Assembly: GCA_037576195.1 (NCBI GenBank)
Contig: CM075102.1
Location: forward strand, 38,994,745-39,058,744
DNA: 64,000 bases
Direction: 5' to 3'
Source: Phytoseiulus persimilis
Lineage: Eukaryota > Arthropoda > Arachnida > Mesostigmata > Phytoseiidae
Under the pieces are notes generated by a model, which worked only from the letters and a program-made list of their open reading frames with translations, was not told the DNA's origin and did no database searches. Position 1 is the stretch's first letter; the number at the start of each line of letters is the position of its first letter. Of the stretch, positions 1-12,670 are shown one piece after another. The translations under genes were made by a program, and so were the position numbers.

Positions 1-274
1 CACCCATGACTCCTCCACGTCACAGACGTACATAGAATCCACGGAAATATTGTGGAAGTGCTCCACGAAGTTCGGGCTTGGCGGTGCCCTTCAGACCACG
101 TCAAAGAACTCAATGACTCCCCTACAAATTCAGACTTCCGGCGCGAGATGCTCCGAGCACACACCGGTCTCCCCTGAATTCCCTCCGTGTGACTGTTGGG
201 CCCGCTACATGTTTCGACGGGTGCCATCCGAACTTTTCGGAAAGTTCTGCACTCGACGAACAGCTCCGACATGT

Positions 275-739
275 TCAGGAGTTGTTGCGGCAACTTTCTT
301 CCCGAATCTCCGGATCGGGTCGGGGCGTGCGAGTTACTCGAACACTTTTCCGAGATCGAGTTGCGATGATCCCAGTCTCCATTCCTGGCGGTTGCCCTTT
401 CGAGAGACTCGTCTGTTTATAAATAAGCCTGCAGGATGCTTGGCCTCCGAATAGCGTCCACAGCATCAAATTAGAAACTGCATTGCTGCTAGCCGAAACC
501 TCTACGATACTCGTGAGAGTCGCCAATCGCCGATCCCGGATAGGGAATCCACAACTGTTATGACTCTTTCCCTTGTTGCTTACTGGCTTGTGATTTTCGT
601 CCGTGGTGACGGATGTCGTGGTCGAGCATAGCGGAGGAAGGAACGCGACTCGCTGGAAATTCGTGAGTCGAGGGCTCGAGCCTCGGTCATCCGAGCAGCC
701 GTTCCTCAGTCCTTCATGCACGATCGCCCTCGTAGCCAT
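275..739 (-). CDS. 154-codon ATG-started frame; unrecognised
   Basis: Minus-strand frame MATRAIVHEGLRNGCSDDRG ... REESCRNNS, ending in TAA. It is Ser/Thr/Arg-rich with a short hydrophobic patch (VSNLMLWTLFGGQASC). No signal peptide or domain is recognised and plus-strand frames overlap it. The length is within chance expectation. Confidence 0.1.
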   Translation of the reverse strand: MATRAIVHEGLRNGCSDDRGSSPRLTNFQRVAFLPPLCSTTTSVTTDENHKPVSNKGKSHNSCGFPIRDRRLATLTSIVEVSASSNAVSNLMLWTLFGGQASCRLIYKQTSLSKGQPPGMETGIIATRSRKSVRVTRTPRPDPEIREESCRNNS

Positions 740-1730
740 CCTCGCACGTTCTCATTTTGTTGATCTCGTCCTCGTGATTCGACCGCCCTAAACCGGTCAC
801 ATACGTCTGCCCTCATCTTTCCACAGCGTCCTTGGAAAATGGAGACACCGCTAGTTCAATGCGCTCTTGAGGTCGGAACTCTTCAAGGCGGAATGACCCT
901 TCAGGACGAGTGTCGTTCTCTGTGCCGTGCGAAGTGAGGGTTTCTTGGAATCCGGCTGCGAAGAAACAGATGGTCACAGTTGGCCATGCTCCCTGATCAC
1001 TGGGAGTGGCCCGGGGGCGGGCGGAGAGAGGACGGCGAAACATATCGAGGCCCTTCCTCGAACCTTGCCCACCATTCAAGGGAGCTGCCAGCCAACCAAG
1101 GCTAGCGAGGAACACCTCCAGCATCGCCTCTATGGTCGCCGTTGGCGTCGTCGATGTCGTTCCTCCCCGAAGGATCACAAGATCTAGGAATGCGACAGAG
1201 AGACTTTCTTCTTCTTGCCCGAGACAAGGAGTCCAAGAATGCTGCTGAAACACCTGGCCTGGCTGGCGGGATCAGCACATCACGATGATGACCATAAGGA
1301 GGCAGGCAGGAACGGCCAACAGTGGGATTACGAGGTGCAGCACGAAATTGGATGGATAGGTCGAAGCGGTAGTTGTTGAGACCCTCCCTGAGCCTGGCCA
1401 CCCTCCGAGCCCTCGATCGTTTCCTTTCTCACAAAGCGTTCGCACTTCTAATAGACATATTCACAGAGATCGAGCGTCCAGGAGGGAAGGAACCGAGACG
1501 ATGAAACCACCGAGCAATGGAATAGAAAACGAACACCTACTCCGAACGCCTCCGTATTCCCGGCAGTCCAGGTTCCTTCTCCTACGTCCGTCTCGCACCG
1601 CCTCGGTCGCTGATAGCCCCATGGACAGTCTATGGCTTGGAGTTTTTCTTTGCCGTTTCCGACTTCAACCGGAACTGACCTTGCGATTGCGTTGGAAGAA
1701 AGAAGGTCGCGGATGGAAATGAGATGTGCG

Positions 1731-1825
1731 ACCACGACCACAACCACCACCATGACCACCGCCGGCCGCCGCGATCGCCGTCACCGCTGCTGCCGTCGCC
1801 GTCGCCACTACTACTACGACACCAT
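1731..1825. repeat. Imperfect trinucleotide tract (ACC/CCG/CTA)
   Basis: A 95-bp run of 3-bp-period sequence drifting from ACC repeats through CCG/TCG to ACT repeats. It produces Thr/Arg runs on the plus strand and Val/Ala/Gly runs on the minus strand, so frames across it should not be read as proteins. Confidence 0.8.
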
Positions 1826-2672
1826 TAACCGATAGCACCTCCCCGGAGAGTCTGCTAAAACACGACCTGACTGACGGCACCGCTGTACAGACTTCGGCTG
1901 GATTAGGTTCTGGCGACAACACGCGACGTAAGGAAACAACATACGAACACAAAAACACTCATGTCTCTGACAAATGTTACCCCACAGGAACCAGAGCAGT
2001 TTTTGTAGAGAGAAGACAGTCAATCAAACCGAACGAGGTCCTTAATATCAGAAGTCATCGGTGCCCTAAAACTTCCTCTTTTCGCGTTCAAAGTCTTGGA
2101 CTGATTATCACTGAGCAGGGTACAAGGCCTACATGGATTCTGATCCCAACGGTCCAGAGAGTCGGCATCGAGAGCTGCTCGACAGTCTTCCCAAACGACA
2201 TTCCGATTCTGGGGGAACGTGTAGTCGAAAGCCGAAAGGAACACATGAACATCACACCGTGGTCCGGCAGGGATCAAGCGCGTGTCCCGAACGCTGTGTT
2301 GAAGTTGTGCTTGAATCCGCCTTCTGACGGCCACGTAAAGCCTGGTCTGAAGTATAATACTGTAGGAGACTGTCGCATGCCACTTTCGATCGGACAAGTT
2401 TCTCCCAAGAACTCTTCCAGATCATGGTCGCATATTGCCCACAAGGCTCGAGCAAACCTTTCACAAGGCGGACGGAACTCCAAGCGTTCCGTAGATGAGA
2501 TTCCTCCGGCCGGGGAGAAAAAACGCTCGCCGAGCGGTGACGATGGGCTGTGCGGCTAATGCCTTGAAGGCATTGTATAATCGAGACGAAGAAATAAAGA
2601 TAGATAGGTCAGGAGAAGAGGAAAAAACCTGAGGAAATTGCGCGCCGGGCTCGTCAGGAGTGGGTCTCCTGG

Positions 2673-2721
2673 GGTTGCTTGGTTGGCTGGCTGCCTGGTT
2701 GCTTGCTTGCTCCTGGCTCGG
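2673..2721. repeat. Degenerate tetranucleotide tract (CTNG family)
   Basis: About 49 bp of 4-bp-period sequence in which units CTTG, GTTG, GCTG and CCTG succeed one another. The period is kept while unit sequence drifts. Confidence 0.85.
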
Positions 2722-3542
2722 CCGAGACCGACTCGCTGTGCCTAGTTCGGCAAGCTCGGCTTGGCTTGAAGATCTCTGACAATCAATCGAATTGTTATTT
2801 CGTCGCTGTCTGCCACCTGCTACCGAGCTGAGACGTCTCCTCCGAATGTGATCCGTTCGAATACCCTAGACAAGACCCAACATCCCCCTTTCTTCTCTCT
2901 TTCTTCCTCCCGATCCGATTTCCTTGGATTTTCTCTCATGGAAGCCTCTCATTGATTTGCGGTGACGGTGCAAAAAGACCGTTAACCCGTAAATAGCGGA
3001 CGAACCTTACCCTGCCGTCCCTCTCTTTCTCTATCGGCTACCCGGGTCGGGAATGGATTCTGAGACCCAGTACCAGTCGACCAAGCTCCGACCCTCTTAC
3101 GCGAACGCCTCGAAGCCCGCCGAGTTTCGGAACAACGGGATAACCGTGGATATTCACCTGATTCGAGACTCCGACGACGATTCCATGCACGGGCAAGCCG
3201 TGGGTGCTCCGCCCAAAATGTGAGCCACCGGCGGCCCTCATTCATTCGCTCCCGAATCTCTGCGATATGGAATGCTTGGGTCGAAGTTTTCTCCAACTTA
3301 AGTGAGTCGATCTCCATGGATGCTCCAACGGTCGGAGAGGGCAACAACGGTTGAAGAGAAATGGCGGACGTAACATACCATTCACACAGAGAGTTGTTGC
3401 TCCGCACTTCAGCTTCAACTCCCGTCTAGGGAGAACCGGGAACACCCCGACAACTCCCTCAAGTGCTGTTCGCGGGAGGTTCGACATTCATTCGAAGCGC
3501 AAAAACAATACGGAACGTCAATAAATCTGATAGGGTGGGATC

Positions 3543-3779
3543 ATGAGCGCGCCATACTCTCTGCACGAAATGATCCTGAGGAGTGAAAAAACTGGATTCT
3601 CCCGATTCATCCGACGCATCAAGGACCCAGATTCCAATTCCAACTACTGCCTGGAGCTCGATTGGGAAGCTCGGAAATTGTTTCTCGATGATGGAACAAT
3701 TATAGCTCGAAAGCGGCTCCTCAAAGATCGAAGAGTCGGTGATCAAACATGCTGCTCGAATTCTGCCAATGTCGACTGA
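3543..3779 (+). CDS. Hypothetical 78-codon frame
   Basis: ATG-started plus-strand frame: MSAPYSLHEMILRSEKTG, then FIRRIKDPDSNSNYCLELDW, then LFLDDGTIIARKRLLKD, ending NSANVD before TGA. It has an even mix of charged, polar and hydrophobic residues. An in-frame TAG lies four codons upstream of the ATG, so the start is fixed if it is translated. The antisense strand is also open for about 95 codons. No family is recognised. Confidence 0.15.
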   Translation: MSAPYSLHEMILRSEKTGFSRFIRRIKDPDSNSNYCLELDWEARKLFLDDGTIIARKRLLKDRRVGDQTCCSNSANVD

Positions 3780-4576
3780 AGTCGAGTCGTCGCCATCACC
3801 GCATGAAGATCCGAGTCTTGTCCTGGGAAAGAGTCTAAATCAAGAAAAATGCTTTCGATAGCTCTTTCCTAGATGAGCTCCATGAGCGCTCCCCCGACAC
3901 GGAGGAAAACTCGGAAAGAGCTAGCGCAGGGAGCGCAAGAACTTCCCTCGTTAGCATTTGAGGAGCACGCGATGTGCGGCTGCTAAAAGTCTTCCTTCAT
4001 AGCTGCACGAGGTCTTTTTGGAGTTCCATTTGGCGAAGAAAGGGCTGGGGTGCAAATTTTTCTTTTCTTCGCGGAAAGATGTTCTCCTGGAAATTCGGGT
4101 GAAGAGACGAAATTATGTCCACAGCGACTCAAATAATCATCAGCGTCCCAGAAAATCAGTTCTTTAGGAGTTCAAGAGGTATTCTACCGAAAAATGGAAG
4201 AGAATCACGGCCGAGAAGCGCTAACATTGGAACCGAGTATCCGATCAGGATGGCAGCCAAATGCGCTCCCGCTTCCCGTACTGTATGGCTTTCAACATTT
4301 CATCACTTCAACCAAACTTGCGCGTTCCGAAAGCACGAGGCACGGAAAAACTCACTGATTTTGTCTGTGCGATTTTGTCATGCCGTAATTGAGGATCCTG
4401 GATGACTATTGCAGCAGCACTCAATCATGACATAAGGCCCAATCTGTGGAGACGAAGGTCCGTGCAACTGCTCTCGTAAACGTTACACAACATAATTTGA
4501 ATGTCTTCGTTTCGTGCAATCGGTTTCCTAGTCTCATTCTCCAAGCGCGAGTCGTCAGTCCCGTTATTGGGATGAC
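3780..4576. other. Nothing recognised
   Basis: Short frames only, the longest a 96-codon plus frame at 4115-4405 with an ATG and no recognised motif. Confidence 0.6.
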
Positions 4577-5128
4577 ATGCTGGCTCTTCGGTCGGTTGAA
4601 ACAGAAACAAATTCGAATGAGTTTCGTTCCTGCTGTATCACTGAAGCTTTTCCTTTACTGCTACGCGCGGCTTCACTTCACTCTTCCTGCGGGATGTTGC
4701 ACCTCCGCAATCGTTCGCCAAATCTAATAGAGTCGATCGGTTCACCGAGCGCTCGGATTTTCGTTTTTCCCGATTTCATCCGCTTCTCTGATTGCTGGTG
4801 CCCTGATGGCTTCCTTCTACGCGAAAATCGTTCAACTCGACAGGAACGTTCCGGACTGAGATACCCCTGCACTTTTCTACTTCATTTTGCTTTTCGTTCT
4901 CTTTCCAATTCCGTCGGCGTTGTGTCCAGTCCGGCTCGTGGTTGCGTGGGAAGTGGCTCGCACAGACCGCTCGCGAGCGAGCTCGAATCGTCGGACACCC
5001 AATGGGAGTTCTCTGCTGACGAACTTTCGAACGGATTTCAGCCTGTGAACAGCAATCCGGTCTTCACGTCAACTGCGTCGATAGGCTCCGGCTCGTACTC
5101 ATCCTGGCAACGGCTTGCGTGCATCTAA
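4577..5128 (+). CDS. 183-codon ATG-started frame; unrecognised
   Basis: Plus-strand frame starting MLALRSVETETNSNEF and ending SSWQRLACI before TAA. The C-terminal third is Ser/Glu/Asp-rich (ELESSDTQWEFSADELSNGF), the middle is Arg/Phe/Ser-rich. No signal peptide, membrane helix or domain is recognised. The length is near the chance maximum for this window and the composition resembles random translation, so I give it little weight. Confidence 0.12.
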   Translation: MLALRSVETETNSNEFRSCCITEAFPLLLRAASLHSSCGMLHLRNRSPNLIESIGSPSARIFVFPDFIRFSDCWCPDGFLLRENRSTRQERSGLRYPCTFLLHFAFRSLSNSVGVVSSPARGCVGSGSHRPLASELESSDTQWEFSADELSNGFQPVNSNPVFTSTASIGSGSYSSWQRLACI

Positions 5129-8008
5129 CCCACTGCGAAATCCTTGTATCCGCTGTGCGTATGCTGGACTGCACGTACCCAGCTTTGCGCTAAGAATATA
5201 ATATCGAAATGAAAATGACCGGCCGGTGACCATCGGCTGATGAATTCTTCGTGGAATCGCCCCGTCGAGGAATCTGGTCGGAAAGAAAACGTGGCCGCCC
5301 ATGACGACGCGAGATGAGGTGACGGATAGACTGCAACGCCTCGCGGGACAATTTTCTTTTTCAGGGTGGCAAACCCTGGGCGTTCTGCTTTCCTCGTGCG
5401 GAGGACGATATTTCTTCCGAAAGTGTCGTCGCCCGCTCTTTCTGGTGTTTCCGTTTTGGTTTCGCCTCCTGTGTGCCGCTATTGTGGTTAATTTGGAGTC
5501 GTGGTTCGGTGTTGTTATTTATTGTGATAATTACCATTCAGCTTCGAAAACTGGACGAGCAAGGGTTTCGTGTCCGGACGCTAGATATTGCCTCTACGCA
5601 TTTTACGGGGGGACGCCGTAATTTTTCCTTTACTTTTCTCAGCCTCCTCTTCATTTCAGCGACATACCTGGCAGCGAAAGCAGAAATTGACGATGCATTG
5701 ACAATGACAACAGCGACACCCGACTTCTTTGATTCATAATTGCTCTGAGCCCGACGAGCGCTGATGTGATTACTGCGACCGCGTCTAGCCGTCTGATTTA
5801 TTGAAAAAAAAAAGCCAAAACCAGAGCGAGAAGTTGTTCGCCAGCCAAATCTGTGGTAGTTCTGGGCTGGCTGGGCCAATGGACGAAGTGGACTGTGAAC
5901 GGCGAAGGTAATCGCCTCATGGCTCCCATTGAGGGAAAAACCCGAGCAGGATGGAGGGAGGAAGGAGTCGAGGCAGGTCTCAAGCTACTAGCACAATGGC
6001 GCTGCTTCTGTTCATATCTTACTGACATTTTCCCCTGTGCACTCCTTGGGAGTCTCTCGGTAGAATTCCCGCATGGTCTCTCGCTCTCCCTGTGAAAATC
6101 TCCCACTCCCTCGGTTTCGATTCCCATCGAGCCAGGCTCGCTTGCCGACGGTCAGGAGTAAATGGCGCGAAAGGAGGAGAAGCTCCGGAGCCTTTGTTCG
6201 TCTGAGCTGCTTGCCTTTGCGGACGTTCTACTCCCCTTCACACACGGAGGAGATCTTCGCACCCTCAGCGCAAGCCTAACTCGGAAGACTGTGCGAAATC
6301 CAAAATTAATTAAGCTTCGCTTTCTGCTCCTCAGTTGCCGTCGTTGGCGCCACCGCCTCCTTCTTCCGCTTGTTCCTTTTTTCCTACTTTTAGCTGGCAA
6401 ACCGGTCAGACGACCAGTTTCCACCGGCACTCCGATCTCGCTCCTCATTGCTTTCTTCCGCTTCTTCCATTGAGTTGAGTATTGAAAAATGATCCTGCAC
6501 CGACCGTGGGAGGACGTATGTCTCTCTGGGCTTTGCTCCGACACTCGACTGCCCCCGCAGCGGTAGAGACAGCGTATGCAATCCTCGGCGCCCGGACCGG
6601 AGCTCCTTTCCATGTGCTCCTAATTGTCGGTTTGTTCCTTGTTACTGGTCAAACGGAGAACCGTCAGCTGGGCGCCCGCCCTGTCCAAAAGTAACAGCGC
6701 CCGAGTTTTTAACAAGTCCTGCGAGATGCTTAATTTCACCCAGAGCGCTTCTTCCTCGCCGTCTCCGGAGCTCTTTCGGGGTGAGACTCTTCTCCGAGAA
6801 TCATGGAAATGAATTGGAGAATCCGGCGTTTGTCCGGCTTCAGCTCCAACGAGGGCGCTTCCCGAGAAAAAACGTGGTTCGCCTTTCGAACCTGATCTTG
6901 AAGATTGTCCGGGCGACAGAAGGCAAGGGTTCTCGAAGAGTAATCTTAGAGAATTCATACAAAAAATAGTACATCTTCTGACTTGTGGTCCCAAGCAGGG
7001 CGTTCTGTTTCAGAGAAAGCTCAAGAACTGATTGGAAGCGTCGCAAATCTTGTCTCTGTCGTCTTTCTGCTCTGTTTTGTTTACATAAAGCAGAGATTGT
7101 CTTATCATGCGCGTTCTCCTTCCGTTCGGTCAGCGTTTTTTCTGTTTCTTTTTTTTTTGTTCGAAATCAATCCGACCGGACAAACTTGCCCCCAACGCCA
7201 GTCGCAGGAGAAACCACTGATCCACCCCGGCCAGGACGCCAGTTTGCTGGAAATCCATTGAACGAGATTTTTCCTCGCTGGAAAGGTGACGGCTTCCACT
7301 CCCGATCGAAAGCCGAAGAAGCGATTCGTCCTCCCCGCAAAGCGTGCAATGTCTGCTCGAATATGTTGGCGTTCAGGTGTGGGGTTTTAATGCATGACGT
7401 ACTTCCCTCTCAACGTAAATAGCACTACTTGGGACATGTTCGGGAACTTCTGCAAACCGCGGAACTCCTCCGGAGTGTCTGGGGAGGCGCGCGAGCCCCC
7501 TGGCTCAGAGAGACCGAGACTTTCCATCTTCATTGGAACGGACCACGCTTGAGCGTTCTCTGATAATTCTCAGTCGGAGCGGTAAGTTCGATAGCAATGT
7601 ACACGTGTAGCAGCTCCGGACGCGTTGGATTCCGACGGATGCTCAAAGCCTTCTTCGTCGACTTATCAAGTTTTTCAGACCACGAGCGGTGTCAGATCTT
7701 GTTTTTCTCTTTTACTCCGTCCGAAATCTTATCGAGAGAGGTTGGATAACAGCTTGTTTGTAGCTGGAACCTAGAGCTGTCGGCCGCGTTAAGAGCTCGG
7801 GGCGCGACCTCGGAAACATTCATTTACAGCTTCGAAATGTGTTATTCGGGCTCTAATAGAAATATTCGAACAATGGATTTGCTTCTGAAGCCTCGAGATG
7901 TTTCAATGTGGGTTAGTTGGGCTTGAAGGGAAACGCGTCAAAGGTAAACAACGCCAGATGAGTTCGAATGGAAGCGGCCAATAGGCACTGTGATAGACCG
8001 AAACAAAC

Positions 8009-8026
8009 GCTCGCTCACTCACTCAC
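8009..8026. repeat. Short (CTCG)n(CTCA)n tract
   Basis: Period-4 tract CGCTCGCTCACTCACTCA whose unit changes from CTCG to CTCA without losing phase. Confidence 0.8.
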
Positions 8027-9305
8027 ATAGGATGGAGAAATGTAGAAATGCCAGAGCCGGCATGCAGTGATGGGAAACAGAGATGGAGAAAGGAGGGATG
8101 CCAGTGGCTCATGGTGGTCTCCGAGAAGTTCTGCGCGGAACTCTGGAAACGACGACACGAGCTCGAGAAACAAACCGCGAGATACTCAGACGCCTCCTGC
8201 TTGATTCATTATACTGAGACAGCCCGCTTAGTTGGTACAGTACGTGACAATCGATACGTTTCAACTCGCAACGCAACTAATAATAGATCAGCTAGAACAA
8301 TCGGTGGCGCACAGGAAGTCCCAATAACAACATAGCACTAAAAACTGCATACTTTGTGGCTTTGACGTGACTACTGCTTCTCATAGTTCTCCCGGTCTCG
8401 CATCGTCTTGCTGTCAGCTCTTCCCGTTCTTCTACTGCATCTCTCTCCTTTCAAGACCTCCCCGGACATTTCATTAGTTCTACACTTCGCTCTCCACTTC
8501 AGAGTGGATTTCAACAACAGTGTGGCTCGGAACGGCCGGCGTGCTCAGCTTCGGTTGATAACAGCGTGACCTTCCGAACAGGACTAAATAGCTGTCGCAT
8601 CCGCCTCAAGTCCTCTACAAATCATCGCGTTAGACTCGGGAGCTCATATAGTGGCTGCCCGCGGCCGAGGTGAGGCGCAATTATCGCGCGCATGCGTCGT
8701 TGAATACACTACAGGGGTGTACGATTGAGGCAGTCAAAGATACGATTGAGACTGCGTGGCCATGACGAGCGAAGGAGTCCCTCAAATCACGAAGGGGTCG
8801 AGCAGCTCGACTCGGGCTGTGAGATCAGGATGAATCGGGGCGTCCTCGATAAAAATGGGCTCAATACTTTCTCGCTGACCCTGTTCTGCAGCCTCCTTTT
8901 CTTCTCGAGGCTGAGAACGAGAGCCTAATTCTACAGAAAAACTCTCTCTATATTCGACCAAAAACCACAACGGAAAAAGTAGAAAAAAACTCACGCGACT
9001 AGGAAACCTCTCGTTCAGTCGGAGCCGGCTCGGCCGACGAGCAGCGCCGGTTTTTAGGCCCTCCACAGAGAAGACGTTCCTTTCCAACAAGGCGTCCTCG
9101 TTTTTCCAGGACTAGGAGGGAATGGTTCAGATGTTGTATCCCCCCGCAACCTAGTCGTGGATCGCGCACTCCGCGGACGCGATAGATGACTATAATTTTG
9201 TTATTCTGGGGTGACGTCTTGGCATCGATGAACGAAGAAAAACAACGGGCGTTTAGCCCATTGCGGAGGCTGTGGTGGACTTGATGGCGGACTGGTAGAA
9301 GTGAA

Positions 9306-9317
9306 GATGATGATGAT
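9306..9317. repeat. (GAT)4 microsatellite
   Basis: Four perfect GAT units inside a loosely GAT/GAA-rich stretch. Confidence 0.85.
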
Positions 9318-12150
9318 GGTGAGTAAGATATGGTGCCGGAATGAAGTGTGGCGAAGGAGGCAATATAGCGTATAGCTTCCGTTTCCGGCGGCTGGATCCT
9401 CATCCGAATGAAATCTCCTTGAAGACGAAGAGACCTTCTCTAAATGCGATGGCTCTGAGTAATGAATGAGCTCGCGCGCAGACTTCGCTCGGCGCCTGCA
9501 TGCAACAGTTACTCTCCCCAAATAAGACTTGCATCCGTGCACATTAACATTGCCCTGATTCAGGCTCAAGTCCAGCTTCCCGAACTATCTGAAAATATTC
9601 TAACTGCATCCTCGTCATATGGGGCGCGCGTTACTGTTATCCTCCGGCGAGAAGACCCGCGAATCCACTCGAGCGGCGCGGTTTCACGGTGGAGCGGTGC
9701 TGACTTTCGGCCCACTCGCCGACCAAAACTCGCGCTTCTCCCCACCTGCAGGATCCCCAGGTGAACCTCGGTATTTTCTCTTCTGCTGCTTCCTTCATCG
9801 AGCGGGAGGGGGCCGAGATTCTCAACGTCAGACTAGTGCTCCGCTGACAACTCGAGCCCCGTCTGACGGGAATCCAAGGCGTTCGCATCCTGGCTTGCCT
9901 CAGCCAGTGGAGTCGGGCTCGAGGCACGCAGCTATCGAGGTCTTTCGCTCCGCGGTTTGCACGACGGAGGGATCGGCTCGTGACGTTTGAGACACGGAGA
10001 ACAAATTCAGCGCAAGTGGCGAACGAATCCTGGTTGCAGGTCTGTTCGCTCGGTGAATCATGAGCGAGGGAAGACATGCCCACTCCCAACCAAAAAACTC
10101 ATTCTCGGCTCGGGATCCGAATTTTTCTTCGGTCAGAATCGGTCAGTTTTGCGTTCGCTTAAACTCGCGGAACTCCGTATTTTGTGTCGAGAGAGTTTGC
10201 ATCGGATTTCATCCAGATATGGACGCTGTCTCGGATTTCAAGTCAGCAACGATCTCGCTCGCGGAAGCGCATTCAGTGTGACTTCGCTCGCGCTCGTCTG
10301 AACCCTGGCTCGCACAAGTTCAGCGTGAAGCATCCTCGTTCGTGATGTTCCGGTGTATTACGGGTTGAGATCGATGGCGGTTTCTGAAGCGTACGCTTTG
10401 CAAAGCTGCTGCGTCAGAGGTGAACGAGCGCCAAGGGTTGGAGTATTTGCATTTGAAAACGAGGAAGTGCGACGAGCATTCAAGTGACTGCGGGCTTCAA
10501 GAGCGCCGCGCGGAGCGTTCATACATACATAAGTTGTTGGTTTTTATTGAAGTTCGCTCTGACCTCTTCCCAGTTACTACGCGTGTCGAAACAAGATATA
10601 CCGACTCCGCTCGGATAAATCGCTGAAACCCGAATAAACTATGCACTGTCAGCCGATGGACTGCTGGTCCACCCGCGAGGCGACCGCGCCGCGCGGAGCT
10701 TCCGCCAGCCAGTCAAGTGAGCGGCGAGAACAGTGACGTGTTCCAAATCACAAATCACTCACTAAGAAGCCATTCCTCGGAGTTGAATTTCGTTCCATCC
10801 TATTCCGGCTTTATTTTCCTCCGTCTTCTTCCGCTCATCGGCTCTCTTGACTCCGCCGTCGTTGGCGGCCTCGTCGTTGTCGTCGTGGCTCCTTTTGTTG
10901 GAACGCTGTCAATTTATCGAGCAGCAAATACGAACAGATGTCGCTACGGAAAAATTAGACAGAATCGTCTGAAAGCGTTTCCCCAGCTCCTAGAAGTAAT
11001 TGAAAACCTCGGCCGCCTGAACACTCGGAGCTGTTCCGGAGTCAGGCGGCTTCAGTAGCACTTCAGTGACTTCGGCGCGCGGCAGCGAACCCGGAGCTCG
11101 AGAAGAAAAGAGCTTTTATGACATTCACGTGACCGGGGGAGATATTTCTCCGGGAAGTCGGCTCCGGGAGGGCGACAAGCAGCTCGCGGGCGCATCATTC
11201 GAAGTGCAGGAGGAATCCGAGCTAACGATATACGTTGCGATGGTGGCGTCTGCGTCGAGATCTGGGGCTTCAAGAACATGAGTGGTTCAGAACGAGCCCA
11301 GCGAACGTTTCGAATTCGAGAGAATCAAAGTTGGATGGTTCGCTCCTGCCGTATCTTCCCGGTGGGATTGTCGAACGACAGCCTTTGGAAGGTCGTCTCT
11401 GGAACGTCCGACATATGGCCCTTCGGCAGCACCGGCACAAAACGACCACACGGACGATCACAGCCACTGTTGCTACCACCATCCTCTGAAACCATCATCG
11501 ACGGGGGAAGCAGCGGCGCCGACGAGGGAATCCGATTCGAGAAATCCGGCTGCCTCTGTTAAAGTATGTACAGAAGAGCAACGTCACCATGCCGTGGAAG
11601 CTAGGGGCACACTTTCTCAATGAAACAATGACTGCGCTAATAGTCTCGCTGAAAGCTCAACCAACTGAGAAGAGTCACCGCTGCCGTCACCACAACCAGC
11701 ATTATTGGCGGCGGCAACAGTGCCCCCTCAGATATGTGAACAGAGGCGAAGGCTTTCCTCTCGACGGGAATATCACGATTTAGTCATCCTGGAACTGTCA
11801 TCCGATTAAATCCTCCAAACACCCGCACACCGAATCAGAGAATGGTGAAAACACGTGAGCTCCACCTCTTCCCGTGGAAGGAATCTTCGCATCCTGGCAC
11901 TCCGATTTCTTGAGCGAGATTTTTTGTGGCCGCGAGAACCCCCGGAACGATTTTGTTGGTAGCCCCCTACTTTGGATCAGTTTGCGGAACTGCGTGCTCT
12001 GATTTTGATGCGATAAAGTACCGTTATATGAGCTCAGATCCTCGTGATGTGGCCGTCAGCATCGACAGATGTGAAAGGATTCACGAACTGTGGTCTTGTT
12101 AACGACAGGTATGAGCTGCCAGAATCCTGAAAGACCAAACATCCACTACA

Positions 12151-12178
12151 CCCGCCCGCCCGCTCGCTCGCTCGCTCA
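12151..12178. repeat. (CCCG)n(CTCG)n tract
   Basis: 28 bp of 4-bp period, CCCG units followed by CTCG units. The minus-strand frame across it gives a run alternating Glu, Arg and Ala that should not be read as protein. Confidence 0.9.
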
Positions 12179-12640
12179 GCTGCCTTGTTGCCAGCTGACC
12201 TCTCGGGGAAAGACACGTTCAACGAGTCAGACATTAAGTCCATCAGCCTGGCAGCTTAGTTGACTTGCTTCATACCAGCTCACCAGTGAAGAATCTGTTC
12301 AAGTCTCATAGTCGACCACGCAGCCTGTCCTTTCTGTGGCGGTCAAACTGCCCGTATGAGTGATAATGATAACTCCTCGAACGGGGAGAACTTCTGCTTC
12401 AACCTATTACGCCAAATTAGGCGTTTTGCCCGTGTACGCGGGCTTTTTGACAGTTCAGGCTGCCGTTTTTGCCGTTGCCAATAGCGGACTGAGATTGTCA
12501 GAAGAGAGCCATGAGCGGCGGCAACAGCAGAGCAAACAGTAGTAGCGACGATCGCAGCTCGTCGCTCTGTGGGCTTCGTGATGATAACTGTTACCTGTTT
12601 GTTCGTCGAGTTCGTTGATGCTTGTTTGGTCTGCTTGGTG

Positions 12641-12670
12641 CTCGGTCGGTCGGTCGGCTGGTGGCTTGCT
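12641..12670. repeat. (TCGG)n/(CTGG)n tract
   Basis: About 30 bp with 4-bp period: three to four TCGG units, then GGCTGGTGGCTTGC. It lies inside a 182-codon minus-strand frame (12891-12343) and accounts for its Thr/Asp/Gln-rich middle. Confidence 0.85.

Larger units (their letters stand above)
1..3542. other. No recognisable gene
   Basis: Apart from the 154-codon frame at 275-739 (minus) and the repeats at 1.7 and 2.7 kb, I see only frames within chance length. A 125-codon minus frame (2397-2020) without an early ATG reads fairly naturally but has no recognised motif. An AATAAA lies near 2592 with no gene before it. Confidence 0.6.
5129..9999. other. No recognisable gene
   Basis: Two overlapping plus frames at 5301-5739 have hydrophobic stretches (VLLFIVIITIQL, then FTFLSLLFISATYLAA) that could mimic membrane helices; neither matches a family. 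The stretch 7423-8047 has no frame of 60 codons. A pyrimidine-rich run with T10 lies near 7150. Confidence 0.55.

Noticed and set aside
12415-12440. GCCCG/CGGGC hairpin followed by a T run, like a rho-independent terminator
   Set aside because: The stem is 5 bp, the sequence looks eukaryotic and there is no bacterial gene nearby.
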